A stretch of 64,000 nt of DNA from NCBI GenBank assembly GCA_023231425.1, contig JALNVI010000006.1, forward strand, positions 1-64,000, given 5' to 3'. Position 1 is the first letter of the stretch. Each line of letters begins with the position of its first letter. Source of the DNA: Desulforhopalus sp. Its GTDB lineage: Bacteria; Desulfobacterota; Desulfobulbia; Desulfobulbales; Desulfocapsaceae. The notes below the pieces were generated by a model. It was not told the DNA's origin, searched no databases, and worked only from the letters and a program-made list of their open reading frames with translations. Below, piece after piece: positions 43,234-51,700 of the stretch. A program made the position numbers and the translations under genes.

Positions 43234-43276
43234 ACACCGCGCTGATACTGTGGAGGTTTTGCTGGGAGGATAGACT

Positions 43277-43636
43277 ATGATTGCAGAGAGGATTAAGTTT
43301 TTCAGGAAGCAGTTGTTAACAACCAGAGACGAGATGCTCCTTGAGGCGAATAAGACCCTGAACGAGATGACTGAGACCAGCAATGTTCCTGATCCCAATG
43401 ATCGGGCTACCCTGGAATCAGGTCGTAGTTTTGAGTTGCGCATTCGCGACCGGGAGCAGAAGCTGGTAAAAAAGATTGACGAGGCGATCAGCCGTATTGA
43501 TGATGGAACTTTCGGGATCTGTGAGGCATGCGGGGAAGAAATTGGCCTGAAGCGGCTTGAAGCCCGCCCGGTGACAACACTCTGCATCAATTGTAAAACA
43601 TCTCAGGAAACCCTTGAGAAGGCGACCGGCCAGTAA
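43277..43636 (+). CDS. dksA: DksA/TraR-family zinc-finger regulator
   Basis: 119 residues. Coiled-coil hairpin (about 1-75) with acidic tip sequence NVPDPNDRATLESGR, then the C4 zinc finger CEACGEEI ... CINCKTSQ. It binds the RNA polymerase secondary channel and adjusts promoters, often with ppGpp. Length and tip match the short DksA form. It starts 43 bp after moaC. Confidence 0.9.
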   Translation: MIAERIKFFRKQLLTTRDEMLLEANKTLNEMTETSNVPDPNDRATLESGRSFELRIRDREQKLVKKIDEAISRIDDGTFGICEACGEEIGLKRLEARPVTTLCINCKTSQETLEKATGQ

Positions 43637-43656
43637 TCCGGGGGGCAAAAACGCCA

Positions 43657-44379
43657 GTGAAGGACGTTCAAAACTTTATTGATACCCGTAACATCAATAT
43701 AAAAAAAGTTGGGGTAAAAACGGTCTCTTATCCGATCTCGCTCAGAGATCGTTCGCGTGTGCGACAACATACAATTGCCACCGCAAACATGTATGTGAAC
43801 CTGCAGCACAACTGCAAAGGCACACATATGAGCCGATTTGTAGAAGTGCTCAACAAATATCATGGAGACTTTGACACCAGCAGAATTCCAGAGATCCTCA
43901 AGGCCATGAAGGATCACCTCGGAGCTGAAGCCTCTCACCTCGACCTTACATTTCCCTATTTTACCACTGGTGTGGTTCCCCTCTGTACTGAGGGGGGGAA
44001 AGACCACCCGCAGAAAAAATATTACTGTACTCTCCACGGTTCTCTTGAGAAAGATGCTGATGTTCGTCTTACCGTCCAGGTGCCGATCTCTTTCACCTTC
44101 GGATCAGAACGTGCGGTCTCATGCCGCTGGGGTGTTGCGGATGTTGCCGTTGCGTTTCGTAATTTTTATTGGCTCGAAGATATCATTGCCCTCGCAGAGG
44201 CTGGTATTGATGAAGCCACGGAGGCCGTGCAAAGCAGTTATGAACCTAAATTGACGGCTGAATTGCTCTGCCGCGCCATCTGCTCGCAACTCCGGCCTGT
44301 ACGCGAATTGCGCAGCCACACTGTTACAGTTCACAACCTTTCTGATGCCTGTGCAACCTTTGCGTCTGCCAGAGGCTGA
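43657..44379 (+). CDS. FolE2-like protein lacking the usual catalytic motifs
   Basis: 240 residues from a GTG at 43657. The first half matches GTP cyclohydrolase FolE2: DVQNFIDTRNINIKKVGVK; YPISLRDRSR; MYVNLQHNCKGTHMSRFVEV. The active-site region then diverges: where FolE2 has V-P-V-T-x-L-C-P-C-S-K-E-I and G-A-H-N-Q-R, this protein reads VPISFTFGSERAVSCRWGVA with no Cys-Pro-Cys, no His and no Gln. FRNFYWLEDIIAL aligns again, but the C-terminal Glu-rich block (DEK-x-V-T-E) is also lost. No frameshift restores it. A non-enzymatic or repurposed homologue is likely. Confidence 0.75.
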   Translation: MKDVQNFIDTRNINIKKVGVKTVSYPISLRDRSRVRQHTIATANMYVNLQHNCKGTHMSRFVEVLNKYHGDFDTSRIPEILKAMKDHLGAEASHLDLTFPYFTTGVVPLCTEGGKDHPQKKYYCTLHGSLEKDADVRLTVQVPISFTFGSERAVSCRWGVADVAVAFRNFYWLEDIIALAEAGIDEATEAVQSSYEPKLTAELLCRAICSQLRPVRELRSHTVTVHNLSDACATFASARG

Positions 44380-44433
44380 GATTCTGAGAAAATTAACCGT
44401 TTCCCCTGTACGGGAATTTGAAGAGAGCTTACA

Positions 44434-46506
44434 ATGCCTGATTTACTTTTTGAGATTGGTACCGAAGAGATTCCCGCTGGATATATTGCTCCGGCCTGCC
44501 GTCAGCTTGAGAATGATTTTCGCAGGATGGCACAGGAAATGGCCCTGGAATACGGTGAGGTCAGGGTTATGGCCACCCCGCGCCGTCTGGCACTGATCGT
44601 TGCCGATCTTATCGAACAGCAGGCTGATGTTGAAGAAGAACTCCTCGGGCCCTCAAAAAAAGTGGCTTATGATGCGGAAGGCAATCTCAGTAAGGCCGGG
44701 ATGGGATTCGCCCGTTCAAAAGGTGTTGACCCCACCGAGCTGCAGGTGATTGAAACTGACAAAGGTGAATATCTTACGCTCAAGCGAACGGTGAGAGGGC
44801 GTAAGACCATTGAACTTCTGCCGGACATTCTTGATGCGCTGATAAATGCTCTTTCCTTTCCCAAATCAATGCACTGGGGAATAAAACGTCTTACCTTTGC
44901 CCGACCTCTGCAGTGGATCGTCGCCCTTTTTGGTGAGGATGCCGTCAAGTTCGACCATGAAGGCATTGAAAGCTCCAATACCAGTATGGGGCACCGTTTT
45001 CTTGCCAATACATCCTTCCCCGTGACCAGTGCTTTAACCTATGAAGCTCAGCTCGCGGAGAGAGACGTTATTGTCGACCCGGGAAAACGGCGAAAAATGG
45101 TTCTTACTGAAATTCACCAGGCCGTTGCTGAAAACAGCGATTTTTCTAATGGCCATGTGCAGATTGATGAGGAGCTTCTTGATACGGTAACAAATCTGGT
45201 GGAGACGCCATCAGGAGTGTGCGGGACCTTTGATGAAAAATTTCTGGGCCTTGTCCCCGATGTTCTGATTACCTCAATGAGGGTAAACCAGAAATATTTT
45301 CCGATTGTCGATGACAATGGGGTCCTCCTGCCTGGATTTGTGGCGGTAAACAATACTCGGGTAAACAATGTTGATGTAACCCGCAAGGGACATCAGCGTG
45401 TGCTCCGGGCACGGTTAGAAGATGCGTTGTTCTTTTATGACAGTGATCGGGAATCGAAACTTTCCGACCATGTTGAGCAACTCTCTGGAATTATTTTTCA
45501 GGCGAAACTGGGCACCATGCTGGAGAAGAAAAATCGGCTGGTAAAATTGTCCCGGCTCCTCGCTGAAAAAATCAATCCTGCTCTGGTTGCTGATTGCTGC
45601 AGGGCTGCTGAACTCTGCAAAGCAGACCTCCTCTCTGACATGGTCGGGGAGTTTCCGTCTCTTCAGGGGGTAATGGGAGCTGACTATGCCGAACATGACG
45701 GAGAACCCGCTGGCGTTGCCCTTGCCATTCGCGAACATTATATGCCCAAACGTGCCGGAGCAGAAATTCCCTCTTCTGATACCGGGGCAATCCTTGCTCT
45801 TGCCGACCGCTTTGACACCATTGCCGGCTGTTTTGGCATTGGCCAGATTCCCACCGGCAGTGCCGATCCCTTTGCTCTGCGCAGGCAGTCTCTTGCGATT
45901 ATTCGTATTATTAATGAGAAGGGATATCGGCTTTCACTTGAGGAGATAATCGCCAAGGCGCTTTCTCTCTACGGTGATAAGGTTGATGCCTCCTCTAAAA
46001 CGATTGATAAAACGACAGCTTTTATCCGCGATCGTTTTATCAATGATGCAGTGAAAGAGGGAAGCAATGCTGAAGCCGTTGAGGCCGCTGCCTCCGTGGC
46101 ATTTGACGATATTGTTGACTGTCGTGAACGCATGGATGCACTCTCAGCAATGCGCAGTGATGAATCGTTTGCTGTTCTTTCAGCATCCTATAAACGTATC
46201 CGCAATATTATCGGGAAAAACAGCAGCAGTGATGTGAATACAGCACTTTTGACGGAGAAGGAAGAGAAGGAGCTGTACTCTTTTTATGAAGAAGCTGCCG
46301 TTGAGATGAAAAAAAATGTTGCTGTCAGGGACTACACGACAGCCCTGAAGGCGATGCTGATTATGAAGGAGCCTGTAGACCGCTTCTTTGATGTCGTCAT
46401 GGTCATGGCAGAGGATGAGGCTGTGCGGACTAATCGACTCAACCTGCTCACAGGTATCGGTGATTTAATCCTTCTGGTTGGGGATATTTCGAAATTTCAA
46501 AAATAA
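44434..46506 (+). CDS. glyS: Glycyl-tRNA synthetase beta subunit
   Basis: 690 residues. MPDLLFEIGTEEIPAGYIAP at the N-terminus, FPKSMHWG, and the HD-type core ADLLSDMVGEFPSLQGVMGADYA are typical of the beta subunit. It forms the alpha2beta2 enzyme with GlyQ. The glyQ gene, normally directly upstream, is absent; the FolE2-like gene is there instead. The ATG at 44434 follows AGAGAG. The run ends at the terminator at 46588. Confidence 0.95.
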   Translation: MPDLLFEIGTEEIPAGYIAPACRQLENDFRRMAQEMALEYGEVRVMATPRRLALIVADLIEQQADVEEELLGPSKKVAYDAEGNLSKAGMGFARSKGVDPTELQVIETDKGEYLTLKRTVRGRKTIELLPDILDALINALSFPKSMHWGIKRLTFARPLQWIVALFGEDAVKFDHEGIESSNTSMGHRFLANTSFPVTSALTYEAQLAERDVIVDPGKRRKMVLTEIHQAVAENSDFSNGHVQIDEELLDTVTNLVETPSGVCGTFDEKFLGLVPDVLITSMRVNQKYFPIVDDNGVLLPGFVAVNNTRVNNVDVTRKGHQRVLRARLEDALFFYDSDRESKLSDHVEQLSGIIFQAKLGTMLEKKNRLVKLSRLLAEKINPALVADCCRAAELCKADLLSDMVGEFPSLQGVMGADYAEHDGEPAGVALAIREHYMPKRAGAEIPSSDTGAILALADRFDTIAGCFGIGQIPTGSADPFALRRQSLAIIRIINEKGYRLSLEEIIAKALSLYGDKVDASSKTIDKTTAFIRDRFINDAVKEGSNAEAVEAAASVAFDDIVDCRERMDALSAMRSDESFAVLSASYKRIRNIIGKNSSSDVNTALLTEKEEKELYSFYEEAAVEMKKNVAVRDYTTALKAMLIMKEPVDRFFDVVMVMAEDEAVRTNRLNLLTGIGDLILLVGDISKFQK

Positions 46507-46587
46507 GCGAACCAGCCTGAAGCGGGAATATTTTTTGCTTTACATCTTCGATGGTTGATTCGGTCTGAGATAACAGATTTACAAAGA

Positions 46588-46628
46588 AAAAGGCGGTCAT
46601 GAGAACTTCTCATGACCGCCTTTTTCTT
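46588..46628 (+). terminator. Rho-independent terminator after glyS
   Basis: Long perfect hairpin: AAAGGCGGTCATGAGAA / TTCTCATGACCGCCTTT with almost no loop, followed by a T-rich run (TTTTTCTTTT). It closes the purA-glyS run. Confidence 0.9.
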
Positions 46629-46659
46629 TTCTTACCGAGATCCTTCATGATTACGAGGA

Positions 46660-46760
46660 GCCCTTTCCCTGTTTTCCCTCTTTCATTCCGTGGTGACATT
46701 CACTGCGGGCAAAATTTTTCCTGTCCATGGTCTGATGAAAAACAATCAGTTTCGGTCTTT
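46660..46760 (-). pseudogene. Possible relict of a multihaem cytochrome c (weak)
   Basis: On the minus strand a frame reads KLIVFHQTMDRKNFARSECH then HGMKEGKQ. It resembles a class III cytochrome haem segment (F-x-H ... F-x-C-S-x-C-H-H-G-M-K) with the first haem Cys replaced by Arg. The frame is short and lacks further CxxCH motifs. It sits just downstream of the ccs genes on the same strand. Could be chance. Confidence 0.2.
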
Positions 46761-46888
46761 GAGTCAAAATCAACAAGGGTGATGCAGGTCCCTTGTCAAT
46801 TTCGCTAAAAGTGGAAGGTCCCATACCCGGCGCCCTTAACACAACAAGGGTACTGCAGACAAAAAATTACTGTCACACATCCCTCCTC

Positions 46889-47710
46889 TCAGCTGGCACC
46901 ATAACTGTGCAGGCCGGAGAGCCAGAAGTTGACTCCAAAGTACGTAAACATGACCACGGCAAGTCCTGCCATGGAGAGAGTCGCGATTCTCATTCCGCTC
47001 CATCCACGGGTAAATCTGGCATGGAGGATAATGGCATAAAAGAACCAGGTGATCAGTGACCAGACCTCTTTACTATCCCAGCTCCAGTACGTACCCCAGG
47101 CGGAGTTTGCCCACACTGAACCGGTGATGATTCCGGCAGTGAGCCAGATGAAACCAAAAACCATCGTCTTGTGATTCAGCTCATCCAGAATATTGAGTTC
47201 AGGAAGCCTGTCGGTGAGGATTCCTTTGCTGCGCAGGAGATAGAGCAAACCGAAGGCGGCGGCCATGGCGAAGGCCGCATAACCTATAAAGCAGGTGATG
47301 ACATGGGACACCAGCCAGTTGGATTGCAGCGCAGGTATGAGGGGAGAAATTGCCATCTGGACACTCCCGGAGTTGGAAGCCCATGCCAGAGCAATTGTGG
47401 CAAGTGCAAGGTTAAGCGTACCGCTGACCCGCGTTTTAAAACGCCATTCCACAAGGAGTTGCAGTAAAACAATGGTCCACGCAAAGAAGACGATTGATTC
47501 ATACATGTTGGTGAGTGGAGCGTGGCCAATACCGATCTGGTAGGACTCTATCCAGCGCAGGACAATTCCTGTGGTTTGAATCAGCAGGGCGATGGCGGTT
47601 GTCGTCGTGGCAATACGGCCGAGCTTGTTGTACATCAGATTGATACCGTAAAGCAGTGTAGCAAAGAGAAAGGTAAATGTGGATATTCCAATAAGCGTTG
47701 AACTGTCCAT
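46889..47710 (-). CDS. ccsA: Cytochrome c maturation protein CcsA/CcsB (system II)
   Basis: 273 residues, about eight TM helices. The haem-handling WWD-type motif SVWANSAWGTYWSWDSKEVW and ITW is intact and His residues flank it (WLVSHVITCFIGY; HARFTRG). With Ccs1/ResB it carries haem across the membrane and attaches it to apocytochromes. Gene names vary (ccsA or ccsB). It follows the Ccs1 gene by 47 bp. Confidence 0.93.
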   Translation of the reverse strand: MDSSTLIGISTFTFLFATLLYGINLMYNKLGRIATTTTAIALLIQTTGIVLRWIESYQIGIGHAPLTNMYESIVFFAWTIVLLQLLVEWRFKTRVSGTLNLALATIALAWASNSGSVQMAISPLIPALQSNWLVSHVITCFIGYAAFAMAAAFGLLYLLRSKGILTDRLPELNILDELNHKTMVFGFIWLTAGIITGSVWANSAWGTYWSWDSKEVWSLITWFFYAIILHARFTRGWSGMRIATLSMAGLAVVMFTYFGVNFWLSGLHSYGAS

Positions 47711-47757
47711 GGGTGCTCCTTAGCGCCATAATAAAGAATCTGAAAAACCCGTTGATG

Positions 47758-49143
47758 TTATCTGGTTTGCGCCTGAATCTTTTCGACAAGATCTTTCAGC
47801 TCGTGTGTGAAAGGGATTTTATTTTTACTGGCACTTCCTGCCAGTACGAGAGATTTCTTTTTATCGGTGTTGTCCTGCAGGAGCCAGATGCGGCGATGGG
47901 ACATGAAAAAAGCCATATACAGGCCCACCAGCATCATCAGGCAGCCAAGATAGACCAGCGGAACGCCGGGGTCTTTTGCAACCTGTAAACCGGTGCTGAA
48001 ACGCTGTTTAACCGTAACACTGAAGGCCTTGCCATCCACTGTAACTGTAGTAGGGACATTGTTGTCAAGCCAGCCTTCCCAGGGAGTTGCATCCCCATTC
48101 TTGAACCAGAATTTTTCCTGCTTCACCTTATTCTGGAACCGCAGTACACGTAAGATACCAAAAGACATGTCGTTCCACTTTATCGGCTGCTGGTAGTCTG
48201 CGATAAAATGTTCGGTAATGGTTTGCTTCTCTCCCTTATCCTCAACGTCTTGTGAGAAGGTGATAACAAAAGAGTTTGGTACAGGTTGATAAGAGGCCTG
48301 GTAAAAAGTCGTCCCCTCATATTTCAGTGGACCGTTCACCTCAATCATTTGCGTTGTCAGTTCCTTTTGATCCTGGACCAGAGATATGCTGCTCTCATAC
48401 TCTTTCGGCATTCCGTTGTCGTAATATTTTATACCAAAATAATTACAGTGAATATCGTAGGGAAGTTGAAGGGGAAAATTGCCTTTCTGGGTGTAAGCGG
48501 TATGGACACTTTCCAGCTCAGGGACCCATGCAGTTGCCTTAAAACCAGTGAGCCAGCCGATAAGGGCACCTGAAAAGATAACAAGGATGGAGATATGAAC
48601 AATATAGACACCAAGTCGCCCCCAGCGTCCTTTTTGCGCAAAAAAGATGGTTCGTTCTTCTTCTCTGCAGACTCCTCCCTTCCAGCCATGTTTGTTGAGA
48701 ATTTTAACAGTGGTATCGAAATTAACGGAAGCCTTGAAATGAACTGCCCCCTGTTTTGCGGCGATGCTGTCGGAGTGAAGTTTAAAGTTATCTTGATGAA
48801 TCAGCTTCCATGTCAGAGGAAAACGGTCAAGAGTACAGACAATCAGATTCAGTGAAAGGAGTACCAGCAGGGAGAGATACCACCATGAACTGTACATATC
48901 GTCCAGATCAAGGAGCTGGGTGAAGGTAGTAGCACTTTCAGCAAATTTGCTGATGAATTCATTGTGTCCCTGACCTGAAAAAAACGAGGCTATACTGTTT
49001 CCAAAAAATCGGTAATAGTAATCCGCTGCCTCTCCCTGGGGAATAAGCGTGCCAATAATAGATGTAATTGCAAGGGCAATAAGGGTCGTGAGGGCAAGAT
49101 GAACTGATGAGAAGAAATGCCAGACAGGGTTGTTTTTTTTCAT
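47758..49143 (-). CDS. resB: Cytochrome c biogenesis protein ResB/Ccs1
   Basis: 461 residues from the ATG at 49141-49143; a TTG nine bases upstream is in frame, but the ATG has GGAACC before it. TM helices near 18-36, 90-107, 185-205 and 400-420. VHLALTTLIALAITSIIGTL with IPQG, the RWGRLGVYIVHISILVIFSG block (with its conserved His) and a large periplasmic domain ending KDPGVPLVYLGCLMMLVGL are ResB landmarks. It is the partner of CcsA for cytochrome c haem ligation. An FNR-like box lies 83 bp before its start. Confidence 0.93.
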   Translation of the reverse strand: MKKNNPVWHFFSSVHLALTTLIALAITSIIGTLIPQGEAADYYYRFFGNSIASFFSGQGHNEFISKFAESATTFTQLLDLDDMYSSWWYLSLLVLLSLNLIVCTLDRFPLTWKLIHQDNFKLHSDSIAAKQGAVHFKASVNFDTTVKILNKHGWKGGVCREEERTIFFAQKGRWGRLGVYIVHISILVIFSGALIGWLTGFKATAWVPELESVHTAYTQKGNFPLQLPYDIHCNYFGIKYYDNGMPKEYESSISLVQDQKELTTQMIEVNGPLKYEGTTFYQASYQPVPNSFVITFSQDVEDKGEKQTITEHFIADYQQPIKWNDMSFGILRVLRFQNKVKQEKFWFKNGDATPWEGWLDNNVPTTVTVDGKAFSVTVKQRFSTGLQVAKDPGVPLVYLGCLMMLVGLYMAFFMSHRRIWLLQDNTDKKKSLVLAGSASKNKIPFTHELKDLVEKIQAQTR

Positions 49144-49225
49144 TGGTTCCAATAAGGGAGTGCGGTGAAATTAACGTTGAACAGATGTCTGCAGGTAACT
49201 GTAGAGGACACGGAGATGAAAAGAA

Positions 49226-49239
49226 TTGATGTAAATCAA
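49226..49239. promoter_or_regulatory. FNR/CRP-type palindrome upstream of the ccs genes
   Basis: TTGATGTAAATCAA is an exact TTGAT-N4-ATCAA FNR box, centred about 90 bp upstream of the resB start in the divergent resB/rpmB region. It could make cytochrome maturation respond to oxygen or redox state through an FNR-family regulator. Both strands carry the palindrome, so rpmB-side control cannot be excluded. Confidence 0.55.
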
Positions 49240-49476
49240 GGCAGAATGACTCTGCAGCGTCGCCACAATATAACTTTTTCCTTATCTTGGCAAATCAAAG
49301 TAAGCGTGAAAGGATCCCTGTCCAGACGTTTTTCGGTATAAACATCTCTTTGCCGGTGAAAAACCTTGCCTTACCGGTCAAAAAGCTGTAAGTAAAGAAG
49401 TTCCTTCAACAATTAACCACTTATAAGTCGCTTTTATGGGCATTGCATGCCTTCAAGCTGGCAGAGGAGAAATCAA

Positions 49477-49671
49477 ATGGCTAAAGTATGTGAAATCTGT
49501 GGCAAAGGTCCTGTAACTGGAAACAATGTTTCCCATGCCCACAACAAAAACCGTCGTCGCTGGCTTCCTAATCTGAAGTCTGTTCACATGGCAGATGCCG
49601 GTGGAAACAAAAAAAGAATGCGGGTTTGTACTCGTTGCATTCGCTCTGGTGCGGTTGTTAAAGCGGCGTAA
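49477..49671 (+). CDS. rpmB: Ribosomal protein L28
   Basis: 64 residues from the ATG at 49477 (GAGGAG upstream). CEICGKGPVTGNNVSHAHNK and NRRRWLPNLKSV are the L28 signature, and the CxxC...CTRC pair makes this the zinc-binding form. A terminator follows directly, so it is transcribed alone. Confidence 0.96.
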   Translation: MAKVCEICGKGPVTGNNVSHAHNKNRRRWLPNLKSVHMADAGGNKKRMRVCTRCIRSGAVVKAA

Positions 49672-49702
49672 AGCCGTTATTGCAGTTGTACTGGTAAAGT
49701 TG

Positions 49703-49737
49703 AAGGCGAAAGGGTTTGTTCCTTTCGCCTTTTTTTA
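49703..49737 (+). terminator. Rho-independent terminator after rpmB
   Basis: AAGGCGAAAGG and CCTTTCGCCTT arms with a 7-base loop, followed by seven T residues. Confidence 0.9.
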
Positions 49738-49761
49738 TAGGCTTATGAAACAGAGGTCACC

Positions 49762-50016
49762 ATGGGTAGTGAAGAAGTTCAATTTATTCCTTGCGAAGAG
49801 GCTATGGCGCTGGTTAGTGCCATTCAGGAAGAAGAGGATATCGACCAGCCCGATCATCGTATTTTAACCGTATACGGGGAGAATGAGCGGGAGCTCTGCT
49901 GGTTTGATTTTGATGAGGTTATGCACGATATCGGAAATGTTCCGGAAGAGGACAAAAAAGAGGCTGTAAATCGTTATATCCTTGAGCGAATTCCGTCGTG
50001 GGTGAAGACTTTATAA
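49762..50016 (+). CDS. Small acidic conserved-type protein, function unknown
   Basis: 84 residues (GSEEVQFIPCEEAMALVSAI start). It is acidic and well formed, with codon use like its neighbours and no motif I recognise. ATG at 49762 preceded by AGAGGTCACC. It lies between two terminators, so it is monocistronic. Confidence 0.65.
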   Translation: MGSEEVQFIPCEEAMALVSAIQEEEDIDQPDHRILTVYGENERELCWFDFDEVMHDIGNVPEEDKKEAVNRYILERIPSWVKTL

Positions 50017-50042
50017 AAGCTGAAGAAGCAGTACCTGTTACC

Positions 50043-50079
50043 AGAAGGCCCCCGGTGTTTTACACGCCGGGGGCCTTCT
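50043..50079. terminator. GC-rich hairpin between convergent genes
   Basis: AGAAGGCCCCCGG and CCGGGGGCCTTCT form a 13-bp stem around an 11-base loop. No long T run follows on either side, so it may act as a bidirectional attenuating or transcript-protecting hairpin. Confidence 0.7.
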
Positions 50080-50086
50080 GTATTCA

Positions 50087-50094
50087 GGGTACCC
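50087..50094. repeat. Possible excision scar of the interspersed repeat
   Basis: GGGTACCC alone, with TTCA on its left and TTTA on its right. The two repeat termini joined end to end would give exactly this word. It is equally explained by chance. Confidence 0.25.
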
Positions 50095-50095
50095 T

Positions 50096-51532
50096 TTATT
50101 CACTTTCAAACCAGCTGGACAACGGCATGGCCGCTATCCAGCAATCAGCGTAAAGTTCACTGGAGGGGGTCTTATGCAGTACACGACCCTGCTGAAAGAC
50201 AGAAACTGCGGTGTCCGATGAAACCACGATAATGATTGATTCCGGGTGCTGAGCCGTAAAGCGCAAAGCTGAATTGTAACGCGCACCGCGGGCACGGTCT
50301 TCTTCCGGAACACGAAAACCATCAAGGAGACAGGCAAAACTGTAAAGTTTGAGATCCGCTTTTATATGTAAAGCTCCGTCAACTTTAGCAAGTGCCATTG
50401 CCAGAGCAAGATTTTCCGGATTGCGGAGATCAATCGGCGGCTCCAGTGATTGCCCGGCAAGAATTTCGGGTTCAGGAGCAAGGTCGACAACTATGCTGCA
50501 GCCAAATCCACAGCTCTCAGCTTCTCTTACGAGGGCGATAACTACATGGAATATATCATTATTCTGGTCAGCAGAGAAGTTGAATTCGAGCAGAGCCTCT
50601 TCTACTTCAAAGAGTTTAGCCTTAAAGGTGTTGGAACTGTAACGGCCGTCACGAAAGCTGCAGATCAACTCTCCTGCCATGGAGAGGAACCCCTGGCGTC
50701 CGAGATATTCAGCAGAGAGAGCAAAACAGTTCGAAGGAGGATGGGCAACACCGAGTATCTTTGTTCCATCGGAAACTAAAGAGTTTCCGCTCTTTTCTAC
50801 GGATTGCAGGAGTTTGCGTACATGCTTGTAGTTTCCGAGTTGCGGGAGATCCGGTCCGGCAAATCGTGACAGAAAGCGGACACGATCCATCTCACGGGGA
50901 TTGATAAAAGTGAGAATGCCAAAAGGGCGATGCCCCTCTTCGTTTGTGCGTGAAACACCGAGAATGGTTTCCAGAATCGGCGAGATGTAGGGAGAGAGGT
51001 CAATGCCGAAAACGTCAAGTGCTACGTCAGCAAGGCATTCCCGTATGGCATGTGAGGCGTATTCCCGTAAAAATTTACCGGATATCCCCGTATAGAGAGC
51101 ATGATCATTCTGCAAATCGTGAGAAAGGCGGAGAATCGCATGGCGCAGCCAGTATTCAGTGGGCAGAATCGAACAGAGATTGGGGTGATGGTCGGTAAAC
51201 CACATCTGGTAAAAAAAGGTCGCAGAGCTCCCCCCCTGGCAGATAATACCATCAAGCTGGGGATCATTCTGGGGTTGAATGTGCTCGTAAAGTCTTCCCG
51301 TTTTACACTCTTTTCCCTCGCACAACCAAGGTTTTTCACTGTAATACATGGACTTCAACTTGGGTTCATACCCTCGCAGAAGATTTTGCGGGTCGATGAT
51401 TGAGAGATGATCGTCGGGTTTCAGAGCGTAAATAACAGCAACCCGGCTGGGGCCGGAGAAGCGGGAAAGCCCCTCTCGAACACCGCTGAGGGTTTCGTGG
51501 ATGCAGTGCTGGGTAAATTCGTCGTCGGTCAC
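50096..51532 (-). CDS. DisA_N-domain (diadenylate cyclase-like) protein
   Basis: 478 residues from a GTG at 51530-51532. The C-terminal ~110 match a DAC (DisA_N) domain: VDGALHIKADLKLYSFACLL (DGA motif at 385-387), RGARYNSALRFTAQHPESII and VVSSDTAVSVFQQGRVL. DAC enzymes make c-di-AMP from two ATP. The RHR catalytic motif reads Arg418-Tyr419-Asn420, so activity is uncertain. The first ~370 residues (CEGKECKTGRLYEHIQPQND; SILPTEYWLRHAIL) form an unrecognised, possibly sensory region. It stands alone, convergent with the small acidic gene. Confidence 0.75.
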   Translation of the reverse strand: MTDDEFTQHCIHETLSGVREGLSRFSGPSRVAVIYALKPDDHLSIIDPQNLLRGYEPKLKSMYYSEKPWLCEGKECKTGRLYEHIQPQNDPQLDGIICQGGSSATFFYQMWFTDHHPNLCSILPTEYWLRHAILRLSHDLQNDHALYTGISGKFLREYASHAIRECLADVALDVFGIDLSPYISPILETILGVSRTNEEGHRPFGILTFINPREMDRVRFLSRFAGPDLPQLGNYKHVRKLLQSVEKSGNSLVSDGTKILGVAHPPSNCFALSAEYLGRQGFLSMAGELICSFRDGRYSSNTFKAKLFEVEEALLEFNFSADQNNDIFHVVIALVREAESCGFGCSIVVDLAPEPEILAGQSLEPPIDLRNPENLALAMALAKVDGALHIKADLKLYSFACLLDGFRVPEEDRARGARYNSALRFTAQHPESIIIVVSSDTAVSVFQQGRVLHKTPSSELYADCWIAAMPLSSWFESE

Positions 51533-51700
51533 AGCGTAATTTCTGCTGGAAATAATGAGGAATCAAGGTCTCCGTCCGGCGCGAAAACCCTGATTCAAAT
51601 ACGGCTGTTTCAAAAAGAGATGGCCACCTTATTGAGATCTTTTTCAAGATTATATTATCTTAATCTGCAAATCCAATCACTGCAACAGGGAGCACGGATT

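Noticed and set aside
50450..50779. 109-codon plus-strand frame
   Set aside because: Antisense to the DisA_N gene, with no ribosome site.
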